A DNA stretch of 64,000 nt from an uncultured Bacteroidota bacterium (GTDB lineage: Bacteria; Bacteroidota; Bacteroidia; Chitinophagales; Chitinophagaceae): contig CAILUU010000055.1 of assembly GCA_903837525.1 (NCBI GenBank), positions 54,380-118,379 on the forward strand, given 5' to 3'. Of this stretch, positions 44,880-53,490 are shown in pieces. The position numbers and the translations under genes are program-made. The notes under the pieces are model-generated. The model was not told the origin of the DNA, ran no database searches, and worked only from the letters and a program-made list of their open reading frames with translations. Positions within the stretch are counted from its first letter, which is position 1. Each line of letters starts with the position of its first letter.

Positions 44880-46229
44880 ATGAAGCGTTTATTTGCCTAT
44901 TTTTTTATTGTACTAGTTGTTGTTTTTTTTGCAGCTTGCCAAAAAGAATTACAATTTGATGCAATACCAGATGATGGTTTAGCTTTGGGTACATTAAAGA
45001 GTTCATCGGATAATTGTTTACCTAGTAGTGTAAGCGGAGATTATACAAAAGATACTATACTAAAATCAACCAACTTTGTAGAAGTCACTATTGATGTTAC
45101 TAAAATCGGTAATTATACCATTAAAACCGATACCATTTCAGGTATGTCATTCAGTGCTATTGGCACTGTAAATGCATTAGGTTTAAACATAGTAAAACTT
45201 ATTGGGGTTGGTACCCCAACAAGTATAGGTACAAAAATATTTACAGTAAAATTTGGTACTAGTATATGCAGAATATTTGTACCTGTTGTAAGTGGCGCAA
45301 ACCCAAATTCAATTTATACCCTTGGCGGTGCACCCGGTAATTGCTCTGGTGTAACTACTGGTTTAGGCATATATACTGCCGGTACAACTGTAGGCGCAAC
45401 ACATACGGTTACCCTTAGTGCAACAGTAACAAATCCTGGAATTTATACGCTAAATACAGGGGCTTCAATTAATGGGTTATCCTTTTCTGGTACAGGAAGT
45501 TTTGCAGCCAATGGCACTTTTCCAGTGGTTTTAACTGCTATTGGTACGCCAGCTGTTGCAGGTTCATTTAATTATACGGCTAGCAATGGTACATCTAGTT
45601 GTACATTTACTATTACCGTAATTGCTGCACCACCTACACCTAATTTAGATTATATACCACAAACCAGTTTTACCAATTGGACTACTAGGCTGGTTGGCGG
45701 TACCCCAGCAGATACCACTTTTATACAAGTAAGTGCAAACTCAAGAACATTTGGCACAAATACGTATAAAATTTTCGAACGAAAAGTTTTAGGCAACCCA
45801 ACAGATTCATTTTTTAATAGAAAAAATGGTGGATTATATTATCAATACATAGACGGTAATTTAGGCGTGTTAGATAACTCCGTTAATAAAGAATATTTAG
45901 TGTTAGATTCTACTAAGCTTGTTGCACAAAATTGGACGAGTAATAATTTAGGACCAAATTCGGCAATGGGATTTATTATCACAGATATTAGAATAAAAGC
46001 TACCATAATAGCAAAAGGAGCAACATTTACAGTTAATGGTATTACATATACTAATGTAATTGAAGTTGATTATGCTTACGAAGTAACCATTCTTGGGTTA
46101 GGTAATTTGCCCATAGCTAATGAAACAAGACGCTTTGCAAAAGGCATTGGTGTAATCTATTCAAGTATTCAAAATTTAATAGCTCCTGCCATTATCCAAA
46201 ATGAATTAACTCGGTCACAAATATTTTAA
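44880..46229 (+). CDS. Lipoprotein with tandem beta-sandwich repeats, unknown function
   Basis: A 449-residue predicted lipoprotein. The ATG at 44880 gives 'MKRLFAYFFIVLVVVFFAAC' with the lipobox Cys at about residue 20; the track start at 44793 overlaps lspA and is rejected. Two homologous units of about 90 residues follow: one from 'VSGDYTKDTILKSTNFVEVT', the other from 'LGGAPGNCSGVTTGLGIYTA', each ending in an 'xxCxFxxxV' strand. The C-terminal 170 residues ('WTTRLVGGTPADTTFIQVS') are a separate domain. Neighbour 46254 has the same repeat. Surface-exposed lipoprotein of unknown role. Confidence 0.75.
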   Translation: MKRLFAYFFIVLVVVFFAACQKELQFDAIPDDGLALGTLKSSSDNCLPSSVSGDYTKDTILKSTNFVEVTIDVTKIGNYTIKTDTISGMSFSAIGTVNALGLNIVKLIGVGTPTSIGTKIFTVKFGTSICRIFVPVVSGANPNSIYTLGGAPGNCSGVTTGLGIYTAGTTVGATHTVTLSATVTNPGIYTLNTGASINGLSFSGTGSFAANGTFPVVLTAIGTPAVAGSFNYTASNGTSSCTFTITVIAAPPTPNLDYIPQTSFTNWTTRLVGGTPADTTFIQVSANSRTFGTNTYKIFERKVLGNPTDSFFNRKNGGLYYQYIDGNLGVLDNSVNKEYLVLDSTKLVAQNWTSNNLGPNSAMGFIITDIRIKATIIAKGATFTVNGITYTNVIEVDYAYEVTILGLGNLPIANETRRFAKGIGVIYSSIQNLIAPAIIQNELTRSQIF

Positions 46230-46253
46230 TAGAAAATTATCTAAAAAATAAAT

Positions 46254-46994
46254 ATGAAGAATTTCTTTTTTATTGCCCTTGTTTTAAGTGCTACTCTCTT
46301 TTTTAGTTGTACAAAAGATGATGTTGATGAAAACGCACTATCAAGTGGCAATTTAACCACCGACTCTATTGGCGGTTGTAAGCAAATTTTAATACATGGC
46401 AATTATGAAAAAGATTCAGCATTAACTGCCGATAATTATTTAGATGTAAGTGTAAATATAAAAGCTGCTGGTACCTATACTATACAAACAAATACGGTAA
46501 ATGGCATGTCGTTTAAAGGTACAGGCCGTTTGGGTTATGGTGGAGGCAATACCGTACGTTTGTACGGATCGGGGAAGCCTTTATTAAATGGATTATTTCC
46601 GTTTAGAGTAACCTATGGTGGTAGCCTTTGTATAGCTAATATTAGCATTGGCGGCGGCGGTGGGGCCAATGCAATTTTTTCAATGGGTGGTGCACCTAAT
46701 ACTTGTAGTGGGTTTAATAGCAGTGGCATATACCAAGCTGGGCAAATAATACTAGCTGGCGTAAACTATGTAGTAGCCAATGTAAATGTAACTTCAATAG
46801 GCACATACCAAATAAGAACCACACCAATAAATGGGGTAACTTTTTCAACAGGTGCAACATTAAATACCTTTACTTCGTTAGGTGTACAAAGCGTTATACT
46901 TTTTGCAAGCGGTACACCTATAGCAAGCGGAAATTTTAATTATATACTAAACAGCCCAAATACCAATTGTAGATTTACCATTACCTATTTATAA
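46254..46994 (+). CDS. Lipoprotein paralogous to the upstream gene
   Basis: A 246-residue predicted lipoprotein with 'MKNFFFIALVLSATLFFSCT' (lipobox Cys at about 19). Two repeat units follow: 'IHGNYEKDSALTADNYLDVS' to 'GGSLCIANISI', then 'MGGAPNTCSGFNSSGIYQAG' to 'NTNCRFTITYL'. The units match those of the upstream 449-residue lipoprotein (GGAPxxCSG, GIYxAG, GTYxIxTxxxNGxxF). It lacks the upstream protein's extra C-terminal domain. The arrangement points to local duplication. Function unknown. Confidence 0.75.
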   Translation: MKNFFFIALVLSATLFFSCTKDDVDENALSSGNLTTDSIGGCKQILIHGNYEKDSALTADNYLDVSVNIKAAGTYTIQTNTVNGMSFKGTGRLGYGGGNTVRLYGSGKPLLNGLFPFRVTYGGSLCIANISIGGGGGANAIFSMGGAPNTCSGFNSSGIYQAGQIILAGVNYVVANVNVTSIGTYQIRTTPINGVTFSTGATLNTFTSLGVQSVILFASGTPIASGNFNYILNSPNTNCRFTITYL

Positions 46995-47076
46995 AATTGG
47001 CAAATGTTTTGCATTATTAAATGGGTTAAAATAATAATAATAAATACTTTTAGGCGTAAAATCTTTTGAAAAAGAA

Positions 47077-47937
47077 ATGAAAAAAAAATTAATCAATATA
47101 TTAATATTATCAGCAGTAATTTTTTTATCTGCCTGCGAAAAAGAGCTAAGTACAGAAAACTCTACACTTATTGGCAATGAATTAATTGTTGGTAAAAATT
47201 GCCGGATAGCTAAATTGGTTTATAACGATACCGCAACTGGCATAAATTTAGGATCGTTAGCGGCTACTATCAATATTTTAGATAGGGTAGATCAAATTAA
47301 TGCATTTGATAGCTTAGCAGTTGCCTTAACTTTTGCGGCAGATATTACATACTCTAATGATACTATTTATTTAAATGTGGATGAATATTTTGTATTGGAT
47401 TTAGTAAATAACAGAATAAAACGTTTGCATGGTTTAACAGATCCTACAGATATTTTATCGCCACAGTTTGATGCCGATTATTCCTATAATGCAAATGGGT
47501 ATTTAATACAAAAAAACTATTTGCTTTCTCCTGGTGCATTCCCATTAATAAATGTAGCCTATACTTACACAGGTAATAATCTTACTAAAATGACGTATAC
47601 TAATTTAGTAAGTGGAGAAGTAGAGGTAGATGCTGATATGCAGTATTATCCAACTATATCTCCTCAAAATTATTTGTATATTTTTCCAGATGAATTTACA
47701 CATCCAGAATATGTACAATTTTTTAATTTTGGTAAAAAATCAGCTAATGCCATAAAAAAAATAAAGCTAAGTTTTTATAACAGTGGTGTAGCTGTAGATT
47801 CGTTGGTATCTAACTTTGCTAGTTATAGAATGAGCAGAGATAATTATGTGTTAGATGTAATTATGAGTGGAGATGATCAACCAGCCATACCGGCACCTGG
47901 GGGTTCTAAAATTAAGTTTTCGTATAAATGTAAATAA
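47077..47937 (+). CDS. Predicted lipoprotein, unknown function
   Basis: A 286-residue protein with lipoprotein signal 'MKKKLINILILSAVIFLSAC' (Cys at about 20, followed by EKEL). The body has 'FDADYSYNANGYLIQKNYLL' and 'TYTGNNLTKMTYTN', YD-repeat-like strands often seen in Bacteroidota surface lipoproteins of the DUF4595-like type. It lacks the GGAPxxCSG repeat of its two upstream neighbours. It ends just before a bidirectional terminator facing fumC. Confidence 0.7.
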   Translation: MKKKLINILILSAVIFLSACEKELSTENSTLIGNELIVGKNCRIAKLVYNDTATGINLGSLAATINILDRVDQINAFDSLAVALTFAADITYSNDTIYLNVDEYFVLDLVNNRIKRLHGLTDPTDILSPQFDADYSYNANGYLIQKNYLLSPGAFPLINVAYTYTGNNLTKMTYTNLVSGEVEVDADMQYYPTISPQNYLYIFPDEFTHPEYVQFFNFGKKSANAIKKIKLSFYNSGVAVDSLVSNFASYRMSRDNYVLDVIMSGDDQPAIPAPGGSKIKFSYKCK

Positions 47938-47953
47938 TTCATTTTTTGCAATA

Positions 47954-47986
47954 AAAAAGCACTTCTTTACAAGAAGTACTTTTTAC
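47954..47986. terminator. Bidirectional terminator between the lipoprotein gene and fumC
   Basis: AAAAAGCACTTCTT and AAGAAGTACTTTTT form a 14-position stem with one mismatch and a 3-nt loop. A and T runs flank both sides, so it can stop transcription from either converging gene. Confidence 0.8.
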
Positions 47987-48010
47987 TTAATCCAATCTAT
48001 AAGTTGTTAT

Positions 48011-49408
48011 TCATATTTTCCCTACCATATTCTCTGGCTTAACCCACTCATCAAATTCTTTAGGGGTTACATAACCAAGTTTTACAGCCATTTCTTTTAA
48101 AGTAGTATTTTCTTTATGTGCTTTTTGTGCAATTTCGGCAGCCTTGTAATAACCAATTTTTGTATTTAGTGCAGTAACTAACATTAAGCTATTATCAACA
48201 TGCTTTTTAATGTTTGCTTTTAATGGCTCAATCCCTATTGCACATTTATCATTAAAGCTAACACAGCCATCACCTATTAATCTAGCACTATGTAAAAAAT
48301 TATAAATCATTACAGGCTTAAAAACATTCAATTCAAAATGTCCGTTGCTGCCACTAATGCCAATCGTAACATCATTACCCATTACTTGTGCGGCAATCAT
48401 GGTTAAGGCTTCACATTGTGTAGGGTTTACTTTACCGGGCATAATAGAACTACCGGGCTCATTATCGGGAATATGTAATTCGCCAATACCGCTTCTTGGC
48501 CCACTCGATAACATACGAATATCATTAGCAATTTTCATTAAACTAACGGCTACAGTTTTTAATGCACCATGTGCCTCTACTATAGCATCATGAGCAGCTA
48601 ATGCTTCAAATTTATTTTCGGCAGTTTTAAAAGGTAGTTTAGTAAGCTTTGCAATATGTTTGGCCACATTTACATCGTATTTAGGAGGTGTGTTTATACC
48701 AGTACCCACAGCAGTACCACCTAATGCTAATTCACTCAAATGCGCTAATGTATTTTTTATAGCCCTCATCCCATGGTCTAACTGCGATACATAGCCGCTA
48801 AACTCTTGCCCTAAAGTAAGTGGTGTTGCATCCATAAAATGGGTACGACCAATTTTTACTACTTTCTTAAAAGCTTTAGCTTTTTTATCTAACGTATCTC
48901 TTAATTTTTTTATGCCGGGCAGTGTTGTTTCTATTAAAATTTTATATGCCGAAATATGCATTGCCGTAGGAAAAGTATCATTACTTGATTGTGATTTGTT
49001 TACATCATCATTAGGGTGTAAATACTTTTCTTTATCGCTTAATTTACCACCATTTAAAACATGCCCACGGTAAGCAATTACTTCATTGCAATTCATATTG
49101 CTTTGTGTACCGCTTCCTGTTTGCCATACCACCAACGGAAAATAATCATCTAATTTTCTTTCCAAAATTTCTTTACATACTTTTCCTATTAAATCAGCTT
49201 TCTTTTTGGTAAGTATACCTGCGTCTGCATTGGTTAATGCTGCTGCATGTTTTAAGTAAGCAAATGCAGCAATAATTTCTTTAGGCATTTTATTAATGTC
49301 TTCAGCAATTTTAAAATTATCTATGCTACGTTGGGTTTGTGCACCATAATAGGCCTTAACGGGAACTTTTACTTCTCCCATGGTATCTTTTTCAATTCTA
49401 AATTCCAT
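48011..49408 (-). CDS. fumC: Fumarate hydratase class II
   Basis: Hydrates fumarate to malate in the TCA cycle. The 465-residue protein is full length. Visible are '[20 protein letters not shown]' at the start, '[20 protein letters not shown]', '[15 protein letters not shown]', '[20 protein letters not shown]' and the superfamily signature '[15 protein letters not shown]' (about 316-330) with the mobile catalytic loop. It is the last gene of a likely minus-strand run gltX, B12-binding protein, enoyl-CoA hydratase, fumC. Confidence 0.95.
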   Translation of the reverse strand: MEFRIEKDTMGEVKVPVKAYYGAQTQRSIDNFKIAEDINKMPKEIIAAFAYLKHAAALTNADAGILTKKKADLIGKVCKEILERKLDDYFPLVVWQTGSGTQSNMNCNEVIAYRGHVLNGGKLSDKEKYLHPNDDVNKSQSSNDTFPTAMHISAYKILIETTLPGIKKLRDTLDKKAKAFKKVVKIGRTHFMDATPLTLGQEFSGYVSQLDHGMRAIKNTLAHLSELALGGTAVGTGINTPPKYDVNVAKHIAKLTKLPFKTAENKFEALAAHDAIVEAHGALKTVAVSLMKIANDIRMLSSGPRSGIGELHIPDNEPGSSIMPGKVNPTQCEALTMIAAQVMGNDVTIGISGSNGHFELNVFKPVMIYNFLHSARLIGDGCVSFNDKCAIGIEPLKANIKKHVDNSLMLVTALNTKIGYYKAAEIAQKAHKENTTLKEMAVKLGYVTPKEFDEWVKPENMVGKI

Positions 49409-49454
49409 ATATTTTTTTATAAATTATTTTTAAATAAGGTTTAGTATAAATCAA

Positions 49455-50249
49455 TTAATTCCCTGTAAAATTTGCCTTCCTTTTTTCTAAAAATGCCGTA
49501 GTGCCTTCTTTCATATCTTCCGTAATAAAGCAATCGCCAAAAGCTTCAACCTCTTTATCGTAGCCGCTTTTACCGGCGGTGTATGCACTATCACTCACAA
49601 CGGCAATATTTATACATTCAATAACTTTTGCAATAGCAATAGGAGCTTTACTCATTATTATTTGTAAAATATCTTTTGTTCTTTCTAGTAGACTTTCTGG
49701 TGTGGTTACATGATTTACTAAACCAATTTGTAAAGCCTCATTAGCATCAATTAAATGTGCAGTCATTTGTAACTCCATACTTTTTCCTTTACCAACTAAT
49801 TGAGTAAGGCGTTGAGTGCCTCCGTAGCCTGGTAATAACCCAAGGTTAACTTCGGGCTGACCAAACTTTGCATTTTCACTACACAATCTAAAGTGGCAAG
49901 CCATAGCTAACTCACATCCACCGCCTAATGCAAAACCATTCACCGCTGCTACAATTGGCTTTTTACTATTTTCTATTTTAAAAAAAACATCTTGTCCTCT
50001 TTTTGCTAATGCCATAGCTTCTTCTTTAGTTAATCCGCCAAATTCTGTAATATCTGCACCAGCAACAAATGCTTTTGCACCAGCACCAGTAATTAATACG
50101 GTTTTAATTTCAGCATTATTGTATACTTCATCTATGGCATGATCTAAATCGGTAAATACTTGTTTGTTTAAAGCATTTAGTTTATCGGGCCGGTTAATGG
50201 TAATAGTGAAAATGCCATTTTCTAAGGTTGTTAAAAGTGTTTGATACAT
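49455..50249 (-). CDS. Enoyl-CoA hydratase/isomerase family protein
   Basis: A 264-residue crotonase-fold protein. The oxyanion-hole segments are 'GAKAFVAGADITEFGG' and 'VNGFALGGGCELAMACHFRL'. The two catalytic glutamates are likely in 'CELAMA' and 'FGQPEVNLGLLPGYGGTQRL'. The layout matches short-chain enoyl-CoA hydratase, hydrating trans-2-enoyl-CoA in beta-oxidation or branched-chain degradation. It lies 8 nt after the B12-binding domain gene, suggesting co-expression in acyl-CoA metabolism. Confidence 0.9.
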   Translation of the reverse strand: MYQTLLTTLENGIFTITINRPDKLNALNKQVFTDLDHAIDEVYNNAEIKTVLITGAGAKAFVAGADITEFGGLTKEEAMALAKRGQDVFFKIENSKKPIVAAVNGFALGGGCELAMACHFRLCSENAKFGQPEVNLGLLPGYGGTQRLTQLVGKGKSMELQMTAHLIDANEALQIGLVNHVTTPESLLERTKDILQIIMSKAPIAIAKVIECINIAVVSDSAYTAGKSGYDKEVEAFGDCFITEDMKEGTTAFLEKRKANFTGN

Positions 50250-50257
50250 ATAAATAA

Positions 50258-50665
50258 TTAAAAATTTCTATTTTCCTTTACCCAAGTTTTTATATAAGTT
50301 GCAATTTCGATAGTTGGTGTACCAGGTGCAAATAATTTTCCTATACCCATCTCATTCAATGTTTTCATATCATCATCCGGTATTATGCCGCCGCCAGTTA
50401 ATAAAACGTCATTCATTTCTTTAGCCTTCATTAAGGCAATTACTTTAGGGAAAACCGTGTTGTGGGCACCACTTAAAATACTTACTCCAATAGCATCCAC
50501 ATCTTCTTGCAACGCAGCATTTACAACCATTTCGGGAGTTTGGCGTAAGCCGGTATAAATTACTTCCATACCAGCATCTCGTAATGCAGTAGCAATCACT
50601 TTAGCACCACGGTCATGACCATCTAAGCCTACTTTTGCAATTAATACTCTTACGGGTCTATTCAT
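50258..50665 (-). CDS. Stand-alone cobalamin-binding domain protein (methylmalonyl-CoA mutase C-terminal type)
   Basis: A 135-residue B12-binding domain. The base-off cobalamin motif D-x-H-x-x-G is visible in '[17 protein letters not shown]' (about 11-27), followed by '[20 protein letters not shown]' (S-x-L) and '[12 protein letters not shown]' (GG). It corresponds to the C-terminal domain or small subunit of methylmalonyl-CoA mutase. The catalytic large subunit is not in this window. It sits between gltX and an enoyl-CoA hydratase; mce is at 31790. Confidence 0.9.
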   Translation of the reverse strand: MNRPVRVLIAKVGLDGHDRGAKVIATALRDAGMEVIYTGLRQTPEMVVNAALQEDVDAIGVSILSGAHNTVFPKVIALMKAKEMNDVLLTGGGIIPDDDMKTLNEMGIGKLFAPGTPTIEIATYIKTWVKENRNF

Positions 50666-50713
50666 ACAACAATTTACAATTAATAATTAATAACCTCGGT
50701 AATAACAGGCAGG

Positions 50714-52237
50714 TTAAAATAAGTTTAATGCATAATTTATTCTGTTCACTGTTTCTTTTTTTCCAATAATAGCAGCAATGTCAACTACAGGAGGACCAAA
50801 TTTTCCTCCAACCAACATTATTCTAAAGGGTAACTGTAATTCACCTGGTTTAATAGCTTTTTCTATTGCTAATTCTTTAAAACTATTTTCAATAGAAACT
50901 GCATCCCAATTTTTTAAACCATTTAAAGCAACAATCCAGTCTACAAAAAATTGATTTTTATCGGCACTCCATTTTGGTTTTACAGCATCAGCATCCAGCG
51001 TTTCGGGTGCGTTATAAAAAAATGAAGCTTGTACATAAAAATCTGTTAATAAGGTACATCTTTCTTTTACCAAATTTAATATCATTTCAAATTTTGCATT
51101 GTCATTTATGGTAATACCCTTTGAATTGAAATCTTCTTTTACTGCCCACTGCCATTTGCCCACTGCCAACTTCTTTATCCATTCTGCATTAAACCACTTT
51201 GCTTTTTCGTAATCAAATTTTGCACCAGCACTATGCACTCGTTCTAAACTAAAATTTTCTATTAATTCTTCTTTGGTAAATAATTCCTGCTCTGTGCCAG
51301 CATTCCACCCAAGTAATGCAAGTAAATTTATAAATGCCTCTGGTAAAAATCCTTTCTCTTTAAATCCCTCAATAAGTTCATTGGTTTTAGGGTCGGTCCA
51401 ATTCATTGCAAATACGGGAAAGCCATATTTTGCTCCATCTCTTTTACTTAATTTTCCGCTAGGGCCAAGTATTAAAGGCAAGTGAGCCCATTTTGGCATC
51501 TTACTTAGTCCAAATAAATACTTCCAAAGTAATACATGCACAGGTGCACTTGGTAACCATTCCTCACCTCTAAAGGCATGTGTAATTTGCATTAAATAAT
51601 CATCAACTACAACCGCTAAATGGTAGGTTGGCATACCATCGGCTTTTAGTAAAACTTTATCATCTACCAATCCTGTTTCGTTTTTTATTTCGCCACGAAT
51701 GATATCATCAAAACTAATTATTTCATTTTCTGGCATTTTTATTCTTACTACATATCTTGTGCTAGCAGCTAATAATTGTTCTACTTCATTTGGCAAAAGC
51801 GATAGCGAATTTTTCATTTTTAATCGTATCGTATGGTCGTATTGTGGGCTAGGGTTTTTTTCACTCTTATTTTCACTCCTCATTTTTTCTAGTTCCTCTG
51901 GCGTATCAAAAGCATAATAGGCGTAACCGTCCTTAATTAATTGCTCGGCATATTGGTTGTAAATTCCTTGCTCTTTACGTTCACTTTGGCGGTAAGGGCC
52001 AAAATTACCTCCGTTTAGTGGGCTTTCATCAGGCTCAATACCACACCATTTTAAGCAATCAAAAATATATTGTTCAGCACCCTCAACAAATCTTGTTTGG
52101 TCGGTGTCTTCAATCCTCACAATAAAATCGCCACCATGTTTTTTGGCAAATAAATAATTGTACAAAACCGTTCTTACCCCACCTAAATGCAAACCACCTG
52201 TTGGGCTTGGTGCAAAACGAACTCTAACTTTACTCAT
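50714..52237 (-). CDS. gltX: Glutamyl-tRNA synthetase
   Basis: Charges tRNA-Glu. The ATG at 52237 ('MSKVRVRFAPSPTGGLHLGG') gives 507 residues; the track start adds 23 residues covering the promoter. The class I HIGH-like motif is 'PTGGLHLGG' and the KMSKS-like loop is 'GKLSKRDGA'. 'RIEDTDQTRFVEGAEQYI' is typical. Near residue 370, 'LAVGKWQWAVKEDF' is encoded by an ACTGCCC-type tandem phrase, which looks like a small in-frame insertion after 'WFNAEWIKK'. A perfect -7 element lies 4 nt upstream. Confidence 0.95.
   Translation of the reverse strand: MSKVRVRFAPSPTGGLHLGGVRTVLYNYLFAKKHGGDFIVRIEDTDQTRFVEGAEQYIFDCLKWCGIEPDESPLNGGNFGPYRQSERKEQGIYNQYAEQLIKDGYAYYAFDTPEELEKMRSENKSEKNPSPQYDHTIRLKMKNSLSLLPNEVEQLLAASTRYVVRIKMPENEIISFDDIIRGEIKNETGLVDDKVLLKADGMPTYHLAVVVDDYLMQITHAFRGEEWLPSAPVHVLLWKYLFGLSKMPKWAHLPLILGPSGKLSKRDGAKYGFPVFAMNWTDPKTNELIEGFKEKGFLPEAFINLLALLGWNAGTEQELFTKEELIENFSLERVHSAGAKFDYEKAKWFNAEWIKKLAVGKWQWAVKEDFNSKGITINDNAKFEMILNLVKERCTLLTDFYVQASFFYNAPETLDADAVKPKWSADKNQFFVDWIVALNGLKNWDAVSIENSFKELAIEKAIKPGELQLPFRIMLVGGKFGPPVVDIAAIIGKKETVNRINYALNLF
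51141..51168. repeat. Tandem phrase (ACTGCCC/ACTGCCATTTGCCC) inside gltX
   Basis: ACTGCCC-ACTGCC-ATTTGCCC-ACTGCC is a short tandem array within the gltX frame, of the same style as spacer repeats elsewhere in this phylum. Confidence 0.65.
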
Positions 52238-52241
52238 ACTG

Positions 52242-52249
52242 CAAAGATA
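52242..52249 (-). promoter_or_regulatory. -7 element (TATCTTTG) for gltX
   Basis: On the minus strand TATCTTTG matches TAnnTTTG and ends 4 nt before the preferred gltX ATG, which also supports that start choice. Confidence 0.6.
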
Positions 52250-52395
52250 CTGCTCAAAACCCTTCCCGAAAAATCGAGATGTGCCAAAAGGGGCTTTAAC
52301 GCTCAACTATTTTTGAGTTACTTTTGTTTTATTATAGATTTGTTTTTGGTAAAAAATTTAATTTATTAAAAACCCTTAAGAGAGTTTGAGTTATT

Positions 52396-53088
52396 ATGAC
52401 TTCAATAGCACCACATTATTGGCAAAAAAATAAAAATTTAATCTTTAATTTTTTAAAGAGAGATTTATATTTTGTTAAAACTCCTTGGTGGATAAAAAAA
52501 CTATACCCAAATTGTGTGTGGGATATTCCTACAAAAGAAAAAATATTGCACCTCACCTTTGATGATGGACCTCACCCAACCATTACACCATTTGTTTTGC
52601 AACAATTAAAAAAGTATAATGCTAAAGCCACTTTTTTTTGCATTGGCGATAATGCAAAAAAATATCCGGCTGTAATGCAACAAATAGTTAATGAAGGGCA
52701 TACAATTGGCAACCACACCATGCATCATTTAAACGGCTGGAAAACAGATGATGAAATTTATTTGAGTAATATTAAAGAAGCACAGCAATATATTAATTCA
52801 ACATTATTTCGTCCGCCTTACGGCAGAATAAAAAAATCACAGCTAACTAAACTTTCCTCTTTCCACGCTCCCCTTTCAATTATCATGTGGTCTATTTTAG
52901 CAGGTGATTGGGAGCAGTCTTTAAGCCCTGAAAAATGTTTTAATCAAATAAAAAATAAAATTTACCCTGGTGCAATTGTAGTATTTCACGATAGCGAAAA
53001 AGCAATAGAAAGAATGGAATATGCTTTTCCTAAACTACTGGAATATGCATTTAAACAAGGCTATAGCTTTAAACGAATAGAAGAATAG
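52396..53088 (+). CDS. Polysaccharide deacetylase family protein (NodB domain)
   Basis: A 230-residue carbohydrate esterase family 4 protein. The motifs are 'LTFDDGPHPTITP' (motif 1, with the catalytic and metal Asp), 'GHTIGNHTMHHLNGW' (motif 2, HxxxH metal ligands), 'STLFRPPYGRIKKS' (motif 3) and 'GAIVVFHDSEKA' (motif 5, catalytic His). It should remove N-acetyl groups from peptidoglycan or another glycan. No clear signal peptide is visible, so its location is uncertain. Confidence 0.88.
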   Translation: MTSIAPHYWQKNKNLIFNFLKRDLYFVKTPWWIKKLYPNCVWDIPTKEKILHLTFDDGPHPTITPFVLQQLKKYNAKATFFCIGDNAKKYPAVMQQIVNEGHTIGNHTMHHLNGWKTDDEIYLSNIKEAQQYINSTLFRPPYGRIKKSQLTKLSSFHAPLSIIMWSILAGDWEQSLSPEKCFNQIKNKIYPGAIVVFHDSEKAIERMEYAFPKLLEYAFKQGYSFKRIEE

Positions 53089-53089
53089 C

Positions 53090-53386
53090 TTAATCTGTTA
53101 TTTTTTTATTAAGTACCGAAAACTTTAAATACGAATAGTATTCAACTAAATCAGATCTTGATTTTATTATTTTTAAATAATCTTCAGTGGAGTTAAATTG
53201 TTGATTTTTCCAAAATGAATCGATCACCTTTTTTTACATCATTTAAAAAACTAACCTTATTTGAGATAGAAAAGTAAGTACCCACCTCCAATGTATTAAT
53301 AGCTGCTTTATTGAGTTCAACTTGACTAAATAGGTTAGTAGAAAAAAATAGTAAAGAAATTAAAAGAATAGGGATATGGTTTTCAA
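53090..53386 (-). pseudogene. Decayed small secreted-protein gene with homopolymer frameshifts
   Basis: On the minus strand two frames join into one coherent protein. One reads a signal-peptide-like 'LISLLFFSTNLFSQVELNKA' then 'TYFSISNKVSFLNDVKK'. The other continues 'VIDSFWKNQQFNSTEDYLKI' to 'YLKFSVLNKKITD'. They connect if the A7 run at about 53229-53235 had six As. A second shift in a T run near the start would join them to a TTG/ATG-like start ('LKTISLFF'). No ATG is present. I infer a recently decayed gene filling most of the 400-bp gap before ftsK; the family is unrecognised. Confidence 0.45.
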
Positions 53387-53477
53387 ATAAACATGGTTTA
53401 GTTCAAACTTACTAAAAACGAACAATATTGTCTAAAATATTATCTTAATTCATTATTTTTTACAATAAAGGTTTTTA

Positions 53478-53485
53478 TATCTTTG
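53478..53485 (+). promoter_or_regulatory. -7 element (TATCTTTG) for ftsK
   Basis: TATCTTTG matches TAnnTTTG and ends 5 nt before the ATG of the DNA translocase gene. Confidence 0.6.
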
Positions 53486-53490
53486 TTACA

